Of a DNA stretch of 22,865 nt, positions 8,854 through 16,252 are shown one piece after another. The DNA is taken from contig SKIC01000002.1 of assembly GCA_007116685.1 (NCBI GenBank), forward strand, positions 1-22,865, given 5' to 3'. Every line of letters starts with the position of its first letter. The first letter of the stretch is position 1. The notes beneath the pieces were generated by a model. The model had not been told where the DNA came from and did not search any database. It saw only the letters and a program-made list of their open reading frames with translations. The translations under genes and the position numbers were made by a program. The DNA is from Balneolales bacterium. GTDB taxonomy: Bacteria; Bacteroidota; Rhodothermia; Balneolales; Natronogracilivirgulaceae.

Positions 8854-8895
8854 TTGAAGTACGTATCAAACAGTTGCTCTGAATACGTACTTCAA
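8854..8895 (-). terminator. 13-bp stem-loop downstream of glutamate dehydrogenase, probable terminator
   Basis: Perfect 13-base arms TTGAAGTACGTAT (8854-8866) and ATACGTACTTCAA (8883-8895) flank a 16-base loop. Read on the minus strand, the stem lies about 78 bases after the dehydrogenase stop and is followed by TCTATTTATT, a broken T-tract. Termination is the simplest reading. The long loop and central GTACGTAC palindrome leave an operator or processed small RNA possible. It also sits 26 bases upstream of the small membrane ORF. Confidence 0.55.
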
Positions 8896-8972
8896 CACTG
8901 AATAATAAGACGAATCAAAAGACAATTACAAGCCTGTTTTACCCTCGAACTATTCAACTAAATTTTAATCAC

Positions 8973-10373
8973 CTATGGGAAAATACCTAACTGTTCATAC
9001 GATTTAGCAATTTTATCAATAGCGCTTATCATGGCAGCTGTTCTTAAATCTGTGTCGTGATATTTCCGGATTTCATTTATTTCATTGTATGATTGAATCA
9101 TGGTATCTGCCAGACCAGAATCAACTATGTCTTTTTCATCCGGACCGATAGCAACTTTTGAGATAATATCGGTATCAAAGGATTTTCCCGACAAGGTCTC
9201 AACGGCATTAAGTAATCTCATGATGCTGCTTTCTTCATATTTGCGGTCCATCCTGCCAAACCTTACGTGGGATAAATTTTTTAACCATTCGAAATAGGAA
9301 ACCGTAACACCGCCTGCATTCAGATAATTATCAGGGATAATTAAAGCTCCTCTGTCTTTCATAATATTATGCGCAGCCACCGTAGTTGGGCCATTGGCAG
9401 CTTCGCCAATAATTTTTGCTTTTATTCTGGGCGCATTGCTTTCTGATAATTGCTTTTCCAGAGCAGCCGGAACCAAAATTTCGCACTCTTGTTCTAAAAC
9501 CAGATTTGGTTGCTCGAAATATTGGTCGGCTTCTAGGCCTTTTAAACTTTTATGCTCTTGCCAATAGGCATAAACTTCATCAAAGTCGAAACCTTTCGCA
9601 GAATAGATTCCTCCATTATACTCGGAAATACCAACTATTTTTGCGCCATCATCATAGAGATTTTTTGCTGCATAATACCCAACATTACCTAAGCCCTGGA
9701 TGATTACGGTTTTGCCCTCCAGCCCCGTTGAAAGTCCTAGTTTCTTCATGTCTTCAAGGTTAGCAACGGCTTCCTTCAGACCAAAATAGACCCCTCTTCC
9801 TGTTGCTTCGGTACGACCTCTGATACCACCCTGATGTATCGGTTTACCGGTAACACAAGCCTCGGCATTTAAGTTAGGATTCATTGCTTGATACGTATCC
9901 ATAATCCATGCCATTTCCCGGGCACCTGTTCCATAGTCTGGCGCAGGCACGTCTTCGCCGGGACCGATAAAATTTTTCTTAATCAATTCAAAGGTATATC
10001 GGCGAGTAATGCGCTCAATTTCATCCACAGAATAATTATTGATATCAATTTTCGCGCCCCCTTTTGCTCCGCCAAAGGGAACATCTACCACGGCACACTT
10101 ATAAGACATCAGAGCAGCAAGAGCCGTAACCTCGTCTTCATTTACGAGCATGCTATATCTGATACCGCCTTTTGTAGGGTATTTGTGATGGCTATGCTCC
10201 GCTCGCCAAGCATGAATTGTTTCTATACTGCCGTCATCTTTCTTGAGGGGAAATGTAAAGTGATAAACGCTATTACATGTTTTAATTTGCTCTAAAATCC
10301 CCTTGTCATGCTTTGTGTAAGAGGCTGCTTTATCAAAGCTTTTATTTACTTCTTTAAAAAATTGATACTCCAT
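8973..10373 (-). CDS. gdhA: Glutamate dehydrogenase, animal-like type
   Basis: A 466-residue Glu/Leu/Phe/Val dehydrogenase family enzyme that interconverts glutamate with 2-oxoglutarate and ammonia. Lys68 in PTKGGIR, catalytic Lys104 in PFGGAKGG, and PAPD (143-146) form the active site. A Rossmann GLGNVG motif (227-232) binds the nicotinamide cofactor. From memory it resembles mammalian GLUD1 unusually closely: YKCAVVDVPFGGAK, FIGPGEDVPAPD, EWLKNLSHVRFGR and EKDIVDSGLADTM all have near-identical counterparts. The segment at about 381-425 corresponds to the animal antenna region. A GTG at 10385 would add four residues. I prefer the ATG at 10373 because GGAG (10383-10380) stands six bases before it. 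A palindromic operator candidate lies 25 bases upstream of this ATG. Cofactor preference cannot be read with confidence. Confidence 0.9.
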   Translation of the reverse strand: MEYQFFKEVNKSFDKAASYTKHDKGILEQIKTCNSVYHFTFPLKKDDGSIETIHAWRAEHSHHKYPTKGGIRYSMLVNEDEVTALAALMSYKCAVVDVPFGGAKGGAKIDINNYSVDEIERITRRYTFELIKKNFIGPGEDVPAPDYGTGAREMAWIMDTYQAMNPNLNAEACVTGKPIHQGGIRGRTEATGRGVYFGLKEAVANLEDMKKLGLSTGLEGKTVIIQGLGNVGYYAAKNLYDDGAKIVGISEYNGGIYSAKGFDFDEVYAYWQEHKSLKGLEADQYFEQPNLVLEQECEILVPAALEKQLSESNAPRIKAKIIGEAANGPTTVAAHNIMKDRGALIIPDNYLNAGGVTVSYFEWLKNLSHVRFGRMDRKYEESSIMRLLNAVETLSGKSFDTDIISKVAIGPDEKDIVDSGLADTMIQSYNEINEIRKYHDTDLRTAAMISAIDKIAKSYEQLGIFP

Positions 10374-10397
10374 TAATTTCTCCACTAGTTGTTCTAA

Positions 10398-10409
10398 AAA
10401 GCGCTTTCA
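10398..10409 (-). promoter_or_regulatory. LacI/CcpA-like operator candidate before glutamate dehydrogenase
   Basis: AAAGCGCTTTCA contains the perfect 10-base palindrome AAAGCGCTTT (10398-10407). The same AAGCGCTT core occurs twice more in the window, both times between genes (16037-16050 and 16190-16204). It lies between a weak promoter-like sequence (TTGGAT at 10441-10436, then TACCGT) and the start codon, where a bound repressor would block transcription. Confidence 0.45.
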
Positions 10410-10471
10410 TAAACGGTATGAAAAATACCCTTCACATCCAACTGAATCTTATAATAATCCGAATCTAATCG

Positions 10472-11956
10472 CTAATTCAGGACTTCAGAAAAGTCTGTGG
10501 TTGATGAAACATTTTGAATCAATTGTATCTGAAAACGAACCATCTCTAACAAATTGTTTTTATTTATTCGCTCATCCACACCATGAACCCGTGAAGCATC
10601 ATCTGCGTAGGCTCTGATTGGGCGAAACCTGTAAATGTTGTCAGATATATCTCTGTAGTGCCTGGAATCTGTACCGGCCAGAAAAATAGATGGTGCCGTA
10701 AGTACATCCGGGAAAACTTCTAAAATTGTATGCTCGATAGTGCGATATGCATTTGACTCGGTAGAAGATATTGGGGCAGGATTTCTGGCTCCTGGATATA
10801 AATCCATTTCGATGCGAGGATCATCAATGGTTTTTCTAACATATTCCAGAATATCATCGATATTTTCTCTAGGATGAATTCTGTAATTAATTACCGCTGT
10901 AGCTCTGGATGGTAATACATTAGGATTTACACCACCGAAAAACATGGTTGGTGCTGCTGTTGTACCCAGCAAGGCATCTGCGCCCGGCATATCTCGCATT
11001 CTGCGTTCTACCATACCACGAAACAGCCATAAATTGGAAAGTGCTACTCTCTGAATTAAGGGAGCTGAATCGACCGCCAGCGCTTCCAATGTTACCAGGC
11101 TCAATCCCTCTAATCTGCCGGGTACCGGGTTTTCAGAAAGCTTGGTTATTGCATTTGCTAATATGGAAATAGCCGTTTCGTTAGCTGCAAGTGAGGAGTG
11201 ACCTCCCTCAAAATCAACCGATAACTCCAAATACATATTCCCACGCTCTGTTACTCCAATAAAAGCTACCGGCGTTGGAAGCTCTTCGTGCAATTCCATA
11301 ACGATGGGCATACCTTCATCAAGAACAAACTCAAATTCAATCCCTTGTTCTTTAAGATATTCTCCCATTTTTGCGGCGCCATTTATTCCGCCAACTTCTT
11401 CATCCTGACCAAAAGCAAACCACAAATCTCTTTGAGGATTAAAATTGTTTTTCAACAAATAATCTATTCCCTCCAACATAGACATCAAACCACCCTTATC
11501 GTCCATTGCCCCTCTGCCCCATATAAACTCACCATCATCATGGCCGGAGAATGGTGGATGTGTCCACATACCGATATTTGATGAGTCAACAGGAACTACA
11601 TCATAATGGCCAATGAAAAGCACGGGCTTTCTTTCATCAGCTTGATTACTCTTCCACCTGAACAACATCCCAAAATCATTCACTAGTGTAAAATCCAATG
11701 CATCATGTACCTCTGGAAAATACTCTTTGGTGAATGCTATAAAGGAATGAAACTGCGTGGAATCAATCCTAGCCGTATTCGAGTAGGATATAGTGGGAAT
11801 TTGAAGGGCTTTGGAGAATCTCTCGAATACCAAACTATCATCTAATGAAACTTGCTCTATTTGCTCTACATCATGCTTTGCAATATGACCTGGTCCACTA
11901 CAAGAAATTAAAAAAGCCCACAATACTACAATAAAGGTCAGCTTTCTGTAAATCAT
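10472..11956 (-). CDS. M20 family metallopeptidase, lipoprotein (CPS1/PM20D1-like)
   Basis: This 494-residue protein begins with a lipoprotein signal peptide and a lipobox LISC, with the lipid-anchored Cys at residue 19, so it is membrane-bound and exported. The M20 two-zinc centre is complete: His117-x-Asp119 in GHYDVVPV, bridging Asp152 in GRGAMDDKGG, Glu186/Glu187 in DEEVGG, Asp213 in VLDEGMP, and the late His in RVHGVDER. WTHPPFSG (131-138) and overall length place it with carboxypeptidase-S/PM20D1 members, which hydrolyse (and can form) N-acyl amino acids or cleave peptides. A dimerisation (lid) domain lies at about residues 230-370. It starts 18 bases after a small membrane protein gene on the same strand, so both are probably one transcript. 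Substrate is unknown. Confidence 0.88.
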   Translation of the reverse strand: MIYRKLTFIVVLWAFLISCSGPGHIAKHDVEQIEQVSLDDSLVFERFSKALQIPTISYSNTARIDSTQFHSFIAFTKEYFPEVHDALDFTLVNDFGMLFRWKSNQADERKPVLFIGHYDVVPVDSSNIGMWTHPPFSGHDDGEFIWGRGAMDDKGGLMSMLEGIDYLLKNNFNPQRDLWFAFGQDEEVGGINGAAKMGEYLKEQGIEFEFVLDEGMPIVMELHEELPTPVAFIGVTERGNMYLELSVDFEGGHSSLAANETAISILANAITKLSENPVPGRLEGLSLVTLEALAVDSAPLIQRVALSNLWLFRGMVERRMRDMPGADALLGTTAAPTMFFGGVNPNVLPSRATAVINYRIHPRENIDDILEYVRKTIDDPRIEMDLYPGARNPAPISSTESNAYRTIEHTILEVFPDVLTAPSIFLAGTDSRHYRDISDNIYRFRPIRAYADDASRVHGVDERINKNNLLEMVRFQIQLIQNVSSTTDFSEVLN

Positions 11957-11974
11957 CTATAATCTATCTATATA

Positions 11975-12259
11975 TCATCCTGACTTAAGTTCTTTTTCTC
12001 TTTTGCGTTCTGCCTCAACTCGCTTAGCCATCAGATGCCCAAGAAAAAGTACCACTAATGAGAAAACTACCCCAATAGCAAAATATGCGCCTAATCCAAT
12101 AACGGCAGACAATACGCCACCCAGGAGGGCTCCTGTGATAGAGTAGAAAAAAGACTTACCTATTGGCATAGCTTTTTCTTTTGCTAAAAGAGAATAAGTA
12201 GCTCCAACCACGATTCCGATTAAAATTAAATAGACAAATGTTAATTCAGTAATATCCAT
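11975..12259 (-). CDS. Small three-span membrane protein of unknown function
   Basis: The 94-residue product has three hydrophobic segments (about residues 5-25, 34-56 and 60-82) and a charged C-terminal tail rich in Lys, Arg and Glu. A GALLGGVLSAVIGLGAY stretch recalls glycine-rich small stress membrane proteins of the GlsB/YeaQ/YmgE kind, but I cannot confirm membership. It is the first gene of a probable two-gene transcript with the M20 peptidase (18-base gap) and is divergent from fahA. A TATAAT hexamer on the minus strand (12294-12289) sits 30 bases upstream of its ATG and may be its -10 element. Confidence 0.7.
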   Translation of the reverse strand: MDITELTFVYLILIGIVVGATYSLLAKEKAMPIGKSFFYSITGALLGGVLSAVIGLGAYFAIGVVFSLVVLFLGHLMAKRVEAERKREKELKSG

Positions 12260-12267
12260 GACATAAA

Positions 12268-12296
12268 TTGTTTTTATTATCCTTATATATTATATA
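12268..12296 (+). promoter_or_regulatory. Candidate promoter for fahA in the divergent region
   Basis: TTGTTT (12268-12273) and TATATA (12291-12296) are separated by 17 bases, about 87 bases upstream of the fahA ATG. A minus-strand TATAAT (12294-12289) overlaps the same place, so the divergent genes may compete for polymerase. A 7-base dyad, ATGTGAT (12327-12333) and ATCACAT (12346-12352), lies between this promoter and fahA. Confidence 0.3.
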
Positions 12297-12382
12297 AAGA
12301 AAAATCTCATGTATACGTTCCATTTTATGTGATTTTTGGTTTCTCATCACATTTTCTGGCTTGATTTCAAACAACAGTTTTC

Positions 12383-13600
12383 ATGGATGTAAAAGCGATA
12401 ATCGCTCAAGCGGAAGATTCCGGATTCGGGATTAATCATTTACCCTATGGCTCAGGTAATAAACTCTCCGAGAATAGCAATCACATACTTGTTCGCATTT
12501 CTGATTATTGCCTGAGTTTAACTGAACTTGAGATAAGAGGTTATTTTCAGAATTTACTCACAGAGCCTCTTTTTTCTACAGAATACCTAAATACTTTTAT
12601 GGAAGCTGGTATCAGTGTTTGGGATTCTGTAAGAGACAGATTAAGCTCTGATCTTCAAAAAAAAGAAATACCTCAGGTTTTGCGAGATTCTTTTTACCCA
12701 CTTTCAAGTTTTCGATTACAATTACCGGTGAAAGTTGGTGATTACACTGATTTTTATGCCTCCAAAGCTCACGCCACGAAAGTTGGCCGATTATTTCGAG
12801 GTGAAGAAAATGCGCTTCATCCTAACTGGGATAAAATGCCCATCGCCTACCACGGTAGAAGTAGTTCTATCATTGAGAGTGGCGACCCTATTTACCGGCC
12901 CAAAGGTCAAATCCTTATAGATGGAAATCCAGTTTTAGATTTCACCCAACAACTCGATTTCGAATTAGAAATTGGCTTCTTTACTGGAAAGGCAAACTCC
13001 AGGGGTTCAATTATTAATATTTCAGATGCAGAAAATCACATTTTCGGGTTTTCATTGGTAAATGATTGGAGCGCACGCGACATACAACGATGGGAATATG
13101 TACCGCTTGGGCCTTTTCTGGGAAAAAGCTTTGCCACTACTATTTCTCATTGGATAACACCTATTCAGGCTTTATACCCTTTTCGATGCAAAAACCCAAA
13201 TCAGCATACACACACACTAGACTATCTAAAGCTTCAAAATGAATCCCATTTTGACATCACTTTTGAAGTTTTAGTAAATGGGTATACTATTAGTCATTCA
13301 AAATTCGAAGAGCTTTATTGGAGCCCCTCACAGATGTTAGCACATCATACTATAAACGGCTGTCCAATCAACGCTGGAGATTTACTAGCGTCTGGTACCA
13401 TAAGTGGATGGAGAGAAAATGAATACGGCTGTTTACTTGAAAAAAATGAAGCAGGAAAAACACCCCTAACATTTGAAAATATGGAACGTATTTGGCTTGA
13501 AGACGGTGACGAAGTAAGCCTTAAAGCTTACTGTAAAAACAAAGATGCTTACCTAGTTTTCGGTGAGGTAACAGGACAAATCCAAAAATATATCTCTTGA
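12383..13600 (+). CDS. fahA: Fumarylacetoacetase
   Basis: A 405-residue fumarylacetoacetate hydrolase, the last enzyme of tyrosine/homogentisate breakdown, giving fumarate and acetoacetate. All active-site residues known from the mammalian enzyme are present: metal ligands Asp123 (in GDYTDFY), Glu194 and Glu196 (FELEIGFF) and Asp228 (NDWSARDIQ), and catalytic His130 (KAHAT). YHGRSSSI, WEYVPLGPFLGKSF and LLASGTISG are full-family signatures that set it apart from the shorter FAHD-type proteins. The N-terminal SH3-like domain (about 1-115) is present. No other tyrosine-pathway gene (homogentisate dioxygenase, hydroxyphenylpyruvate dioxygenase) is in the window. It is followed after three bases by a small unknown gene, probably in the same transcript. 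Confidence 0.95.
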   Translation: MDVKAIIAQAEDSGFGINHLPYGSGNKLSENSNHILVRISDYCLSLTELEIRGYFQNLLTEPLFSTEYLNTFMEAGISVWDSVRDRLSSDLQKKEIPQVLRDSFYPLSSFRLQLPVKVGDYTDFYASKAHATKVGRLFRGEENALHPNWDKMPIAYHGRSSSIIESGDPIYRPKGQILIDGNPVLDFTQQLDFELEIGFFTGKANSRGSIINISDAENHIFGFSLVNDWSARDIQRWEYVPLGPFLGKSFATTISHWITPIQALYPFRCKNPNQHTHTLDYLKLQNESHFDITFEVLVNGYTISHSKFEELYWSPSQMLAHHTINGCPINAGDLLASGTISGWRENEYGCLLEKNEAGKTPLTFENMERIWLEDGDEVSLKAYCKNKDAYLVFGEVTGQIQKYIS

Positions 13601-13603
13601 ATT

Positions 13604-14068
13604 ATGGTTATAGCCAAAGTAAAGGGCATTTTCTCCAAGTCGGTTCAACTTTTTAGAGATGATGAGCACATCGCTGACATTTCTATTTCTTCTCTTAAAG
13701 AAAAAGCATCATTCAGATATCAAGACAGAGAATATTCGATTACCAAAGAATCTGCTTTCAAGTCTAATTTCTCAATGACTCTGAATGGAGTTCCCCTTGC
13801 TAATGGCAAGAAACTTAGTGTTTGGAAATACGACACTTTAGTAACTGTATCAAGTCAGGAGTTTTTAATCAAGAGGAGTAATTGGTGGAATAAAAATACA
13901 GACATTTTTTATTCTGGCAGAAAAATTGGAGCAATTAAACCTAAATCCGTCTGGAGCAGAGATGCCATATTAGATGTCCCCGTCACTATCCCAATTGAAG
14001 TTCAAATATTCATGCTATTGATAACCATTTTCTATTGGCAAAGAGATCAAGCAGCTACTTCTGGATAA
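13604..14068 (+). CDS. Unknown 154-residue protein, co-transcribed with fahA
   Basis: Residues 1-115 look like a beta-rich fold of short alternating strands (VQLFRDDEHIADI, FLIKRSNWWNK, IFYSGRKIGAIK). The last 30 residues contain a hydrophobic helix (IEVQIFMLLITIFYW) that may be a membrane anchor. The pattern of strand pairs with a conserved-looking W and GxxIGxI recalls LURP-one/scramblase-like (tubby C-terminal type) beta barrels, but this is only an impression. The gene follows fahA after three bases and precedes a strong terminator, so it is very likely expressed with fahA. No signal peptide or catalytic motif is visible. Confidence 0.7.
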   Translation: MVIAKVKGIFSKSVQLFRDDEHIADISISSLKEKASFRYQDREYSITKESAFKSNFSMTLNGVPLANGKKLSVWKYDTLVTVSSQEFLIKRSNWWNKNTDIFYSGRKIGAIKPKSVWSRDAILDVPVTIPIEVQIFMLLITIFYWQRDQAATSG

Positions 14069-14075
14069 AATAAAA

Positions 14076-14101
14076 GGCGCAGTGGTTGCACCCACTACGC
14101 C
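14076..14101. terminator. Bidirectional terminator between convergent genes
   Basis: GGCGCAGTGG (14076-14085) pairs with CCACTACGCC (14092-14101) with one mismatch, around a six-base loop. On the minus strand it is followed by TTTTATTTTA, a strong U-tract, which suits the WD40 gene. On the plus strand it is followed by TTGTT, weaker, serving fahA and its partner. It sits 7 bases after the plus-strand stop and 30 bases after the minus-strand stop. Confidence 0.8.
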
Positions 14102-14131
14102 TTGTTACGGATAGTGCTCTTTTTATTGTGT

Positions 14132-15970
14132 TTAATTCACAACGAGCGTATGAAGTCCCAAACCCTGGCCAATGTCCCATATTCTTAATGTTTGGTCATG
14201 GCTGCCACTTGCCAATGAGTTACTGTCGGGGAAAAAAGAAATGCTATTTACATAACTGGTGTGCTCAGTAAATGTGTGCTTGATTGTTCTTTGGTTCATA
14301 TCCCATACAACAATCTTGAAATCTGAACCACCACTTGCTAAATAATTTCCATCAGGACTGAAACGAACAGTATTTATCCACTCCCGGTGTCCTGTCAAGG
14401 TGTACTCTTGCCTTTGTGTTTGAACGTTCCAAACGTATAAATCTTGGAATGAGCCAACTACAAAATATCTACCATCGGGACTAAAATGGCCATCGTTAAC
14501 GTAGTTATCATGATTCAGCGTTGTGATTCTGGTCATGTCTGCGGCATTCCATAATGTTGCATTCATATCAGCACTCACAGTTGCTATCATCGTACCATCA
14601 GGAGAAAATGCCACTGCATTTATATTATGTTGATGCGCTCTGTTAACGCTTATACTTTGTCCGCTTCGGGTATTCCATAGTCTTACGGTGTTATCTGTAC
14701 TTCCTGAAGCAAGAACGGTCCCATCCGGGCTATATGCTAAGGTAGTAACAGTTTCAGAATGTCCATTTAGATTGTGGATCCTATTGCCACTTGCAACATC
14801 CCATATAAAAATTCTACCACTCTCATCAGCACTTGCTAATTGTGTATTCTCAGGATTAAAAATAGTGACACGAATTATATCATTATGACCGGTTAACGTT
14901 CTGACTTCTTCACGTGTTAGAGCATCATAAATAATGATTGACCCATCACTATTACCACTTGCTATGAATCTTCCATTCGAAGTTACATCCACAAATCTTA
15001 CATCATTTTCTTGCTCAGCAAATGGCTCTAGAGATTGCCCGGTCTCATAATCCCAGGCCGATACCATTCTATCATGCGAAGATGTAACTACTTTATTGTT
15101 ACCAACTGCAATTATATTCGAAATTTCACCTTGATGGGCAGTAATTGTTCTAAGTTCCTGAAGTGAATTTGTAGTCCATATCTTAATTTGACCATCTTGT
15201 GTACCGCTAATAAGATAATTTTGATCTGGGGTGATGGTTAAAGACTTTTGTTGGGCACCTACAGAATTAGATCTATTTATGATATTCCCATTCGAACTAT
15301 TCCAGGCAAAGATTCTCCCATCATCGGATGCTGTAAAAATTGTTTGATCATCTTTACTCCAGATAATATCGTTTACACAGCCATCATGACCTGTAAAATT
15401 TCTTACTTCATTACCTGAACTAGTATCCCAAATTCTCAAACTTCTATCCGATGAGCCACTTGCCAAATATGTACCATCATTGCTGAATTCAATGGCATTG
15501 ATATTTGCAGAATGGGCATCTATCTGCCTGATAATTTCACCGGTTTCAGTATTCCAAAATATAATAGTTCTGTCAGCACTTGCACTGGCTAGCATTGAAC
15601 CGTCTGGAGAGAATCTAACCACTTGAACCAAACCTCTGTGCCCAACAAGATTTCTAATTTGTCTGCCTGAGTTATCCCACAATCTTATCGTTCTGTGTGA
15701 TGCAATGGCATAAGAGTTACCGTCAGGGTGAAATGCCAAGTCTAAGACATAGGGGGTTCTATCCGGCAATGCTCTTGCTAATCTGTGATTATCAAGATTC
15801 CAAATATTAATTTCGTTATGACTACCACTGGCAACAGTATTAGTTATAGGGTTAAACGCAAGAGCCTGAATGGCGTTGGTATGCGTTGTTTGCTGAGCAT
15901 CTGCATTCAAATCAAGCAAGAATATCAACACAATCAGAGCGGGGAGGGCTTTTAGTATTTTCATCATCAT
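14132..15970 (-). CDS. Exported 14-repeat WD40 protein (double beta-propeller)
   Basis: The product has 612 residues from the ATG at 15970. Three ATG codons follow one another, and an upstream TTG (15976) would add two residues. GGGA lies six bases before the third ATG (15964), which may be the true start. A signal peptide (to about residue 26, ending NADA) indicates export. The rest is fourteen WD40 repeats of about 41 residues with typical features: HxxxVxxxxFSPDG, LASGSxD and xxxIWD. Fourteen repeats suggest two seven-bladed propellers. Such proteins serve as scaffolds for protein binding; no enzymatic domain is seen and no partner is named. Its upstream region has a LacI/CcpA-like operator overlapping a promoter candidate. 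It shares a terminator with the convergent fahA unit. Confidence 0.9.
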   Translation of the reverse strand: MMMKILKALPALIVLIFLLDLNADAQQTTHTNAIQALAFNPITNTVASGSHNEINIWNLDNHRLARALPDRTPYVLDLAFHPDGNSYAIASHRTIRLWDNSGRQIRNLVGHRGLVQVVRFSPDGSMLASASADRTIIFWNTETGEIIRQIDAHSANINAIEFSNDGTYLASGSSDRSLRIWDTSSGNEVRNFTGHDGCVNDIIWSKDDQTIFTASDDGRIFAWNSSNGNIINRSNSVGAQQKSLTITPDQNYLISGTQDGQIKIWTTNSLQELRTITAHQGEISNIIAVGNNKVVTSSHDRMVSAWDYETGQSLEPFAEQENDVRFVDVTSNGRFIASGNSDGSIIIYDALTREEVRTLTGHNDIIRVTIFNPENTQLASADESGRIFIWDVASGNRIHNLNGHSETVTTLAYSPDGTVLASGSTDNTVRLWNTRSGQSISVNRAHQHNINAVAFSPDGTMIATVSADMNATLWNAADMTRITTLNHDNYVNDGHFSPDGRYFVVGSFQDLYVWNVQTQRQEYTLTGHREWINTVRFSPDGNYLASGGSDFKIVVWDMNQRTIKHTFTEHTSYVNSISFFPDSNSLASGSHDQTLRIWDIGQGLGLHTLVVN

Positions 15971-16034
15971 TCCCAATTCATCCGTAATTATAAGAGCGTT
16001 TAGCTTTTGTGTTTGCTTACCTAGCTGCGATACT

Positions 16035-16062
16035 TATGTAAGCGCTTTCACAAATAAATCAA
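16035..16062 (-). promoter_or_regulatory. Candidate promoter of the WD40 gene overlapped by a cre-like operator
   Basis: On the minus strand, TTGATT (16062-16057) and TACATA (16040-16035) are 16 bases apart, about 65 bases upstream of the start. The plus-strand sequence TGTAAGCGCTTTCA (16037-16050), fully matching the CcpA catabolite-response consensus TGWAANCGNTNWCA, covers the -10 element and most of the spacer. A repressor of the LacI family bound here would block the promoter. Confidence 0.45.
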
Positions 16063-16120
16063 AAATATTAACTAAAGTCAATAAAAACTGTATGAAAAGA
16101 CTGTTCAATAACTTAGCAAA

Positions 16121-16156
16121 CTCTTATTTTATCTTAGATTTATATCAAAATAAGAG
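16121..16156. repeat. 10-bp perfect dyad between dioxygenase and WD40 genes
   Basis: CTCTTATTTT (16121-16130) and AAAATAAGAG (16147-16156) flank a 16-base loop about 97 bases after the dioxygenase stop on the minus strand. It could be a weak terminator (only TTTGC follows) or a protein-binding site. A second CTCTT (16164-16168) gives a competing pairing. It lies between the two AAGCGCTTACATA sites. Confidence 0.4.
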
Positions 16157-16189
16157 CGAATTACTCTTGTTTTCACAGTTTTGCACATA

Positions 16190-16204
16190 TTAAGCGCTTA
16201 CATA
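16190..16204. promoter_or_regulatory. Second LacI/CcpA-like operator candidate, inverted copy
   Basis: AAGCGCTTACATA (16192-16204) is an exact 13-base inverted copy of the sequence at 16035-16047. The centres are about 157 bases apart (roughly 15 helical turns), a layout that would allow a tetrameric LacI-type repressor to loop the DNA upstream of the WD40 gene. Confidence 0.42.
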
Positions 16205-16252
16205 GCCTGAACCTGCTAACAGTTCGAAGTCTTATTTCTTAGAGAACAGTTT

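Noticed and set aside
9888..10295. Plus-strand frame of 135 codons inside glutamate dehydrogenase
   Set aside because: It lies wholly opposite conserved catalytic regions of the dehydrogenase and shows no domain.
12327..12352. TGTGA...TCACA dyad upstream of fahA as a CRP site
   Set aside because: The arms are 14 bases apart, while CRP sites have a 6-base spacer. It was kept only as a note in the promoter entry.
14132..15976. Tandem WD40 coding repeats as a DNA repeat array or CRISPR
   Set aside because: The periodicity of about 123 bases is that of protein repeats in a single open frame, without identical repeat units or spacers.
16092..16193. 33-codon plus-strand frame starting MKRLFNNLAN in the gap before the dioxygenase
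   Set aside because: It has no hydrophobic or conserved pattern, crosses the 10-bp dyad and is best explained by chance.
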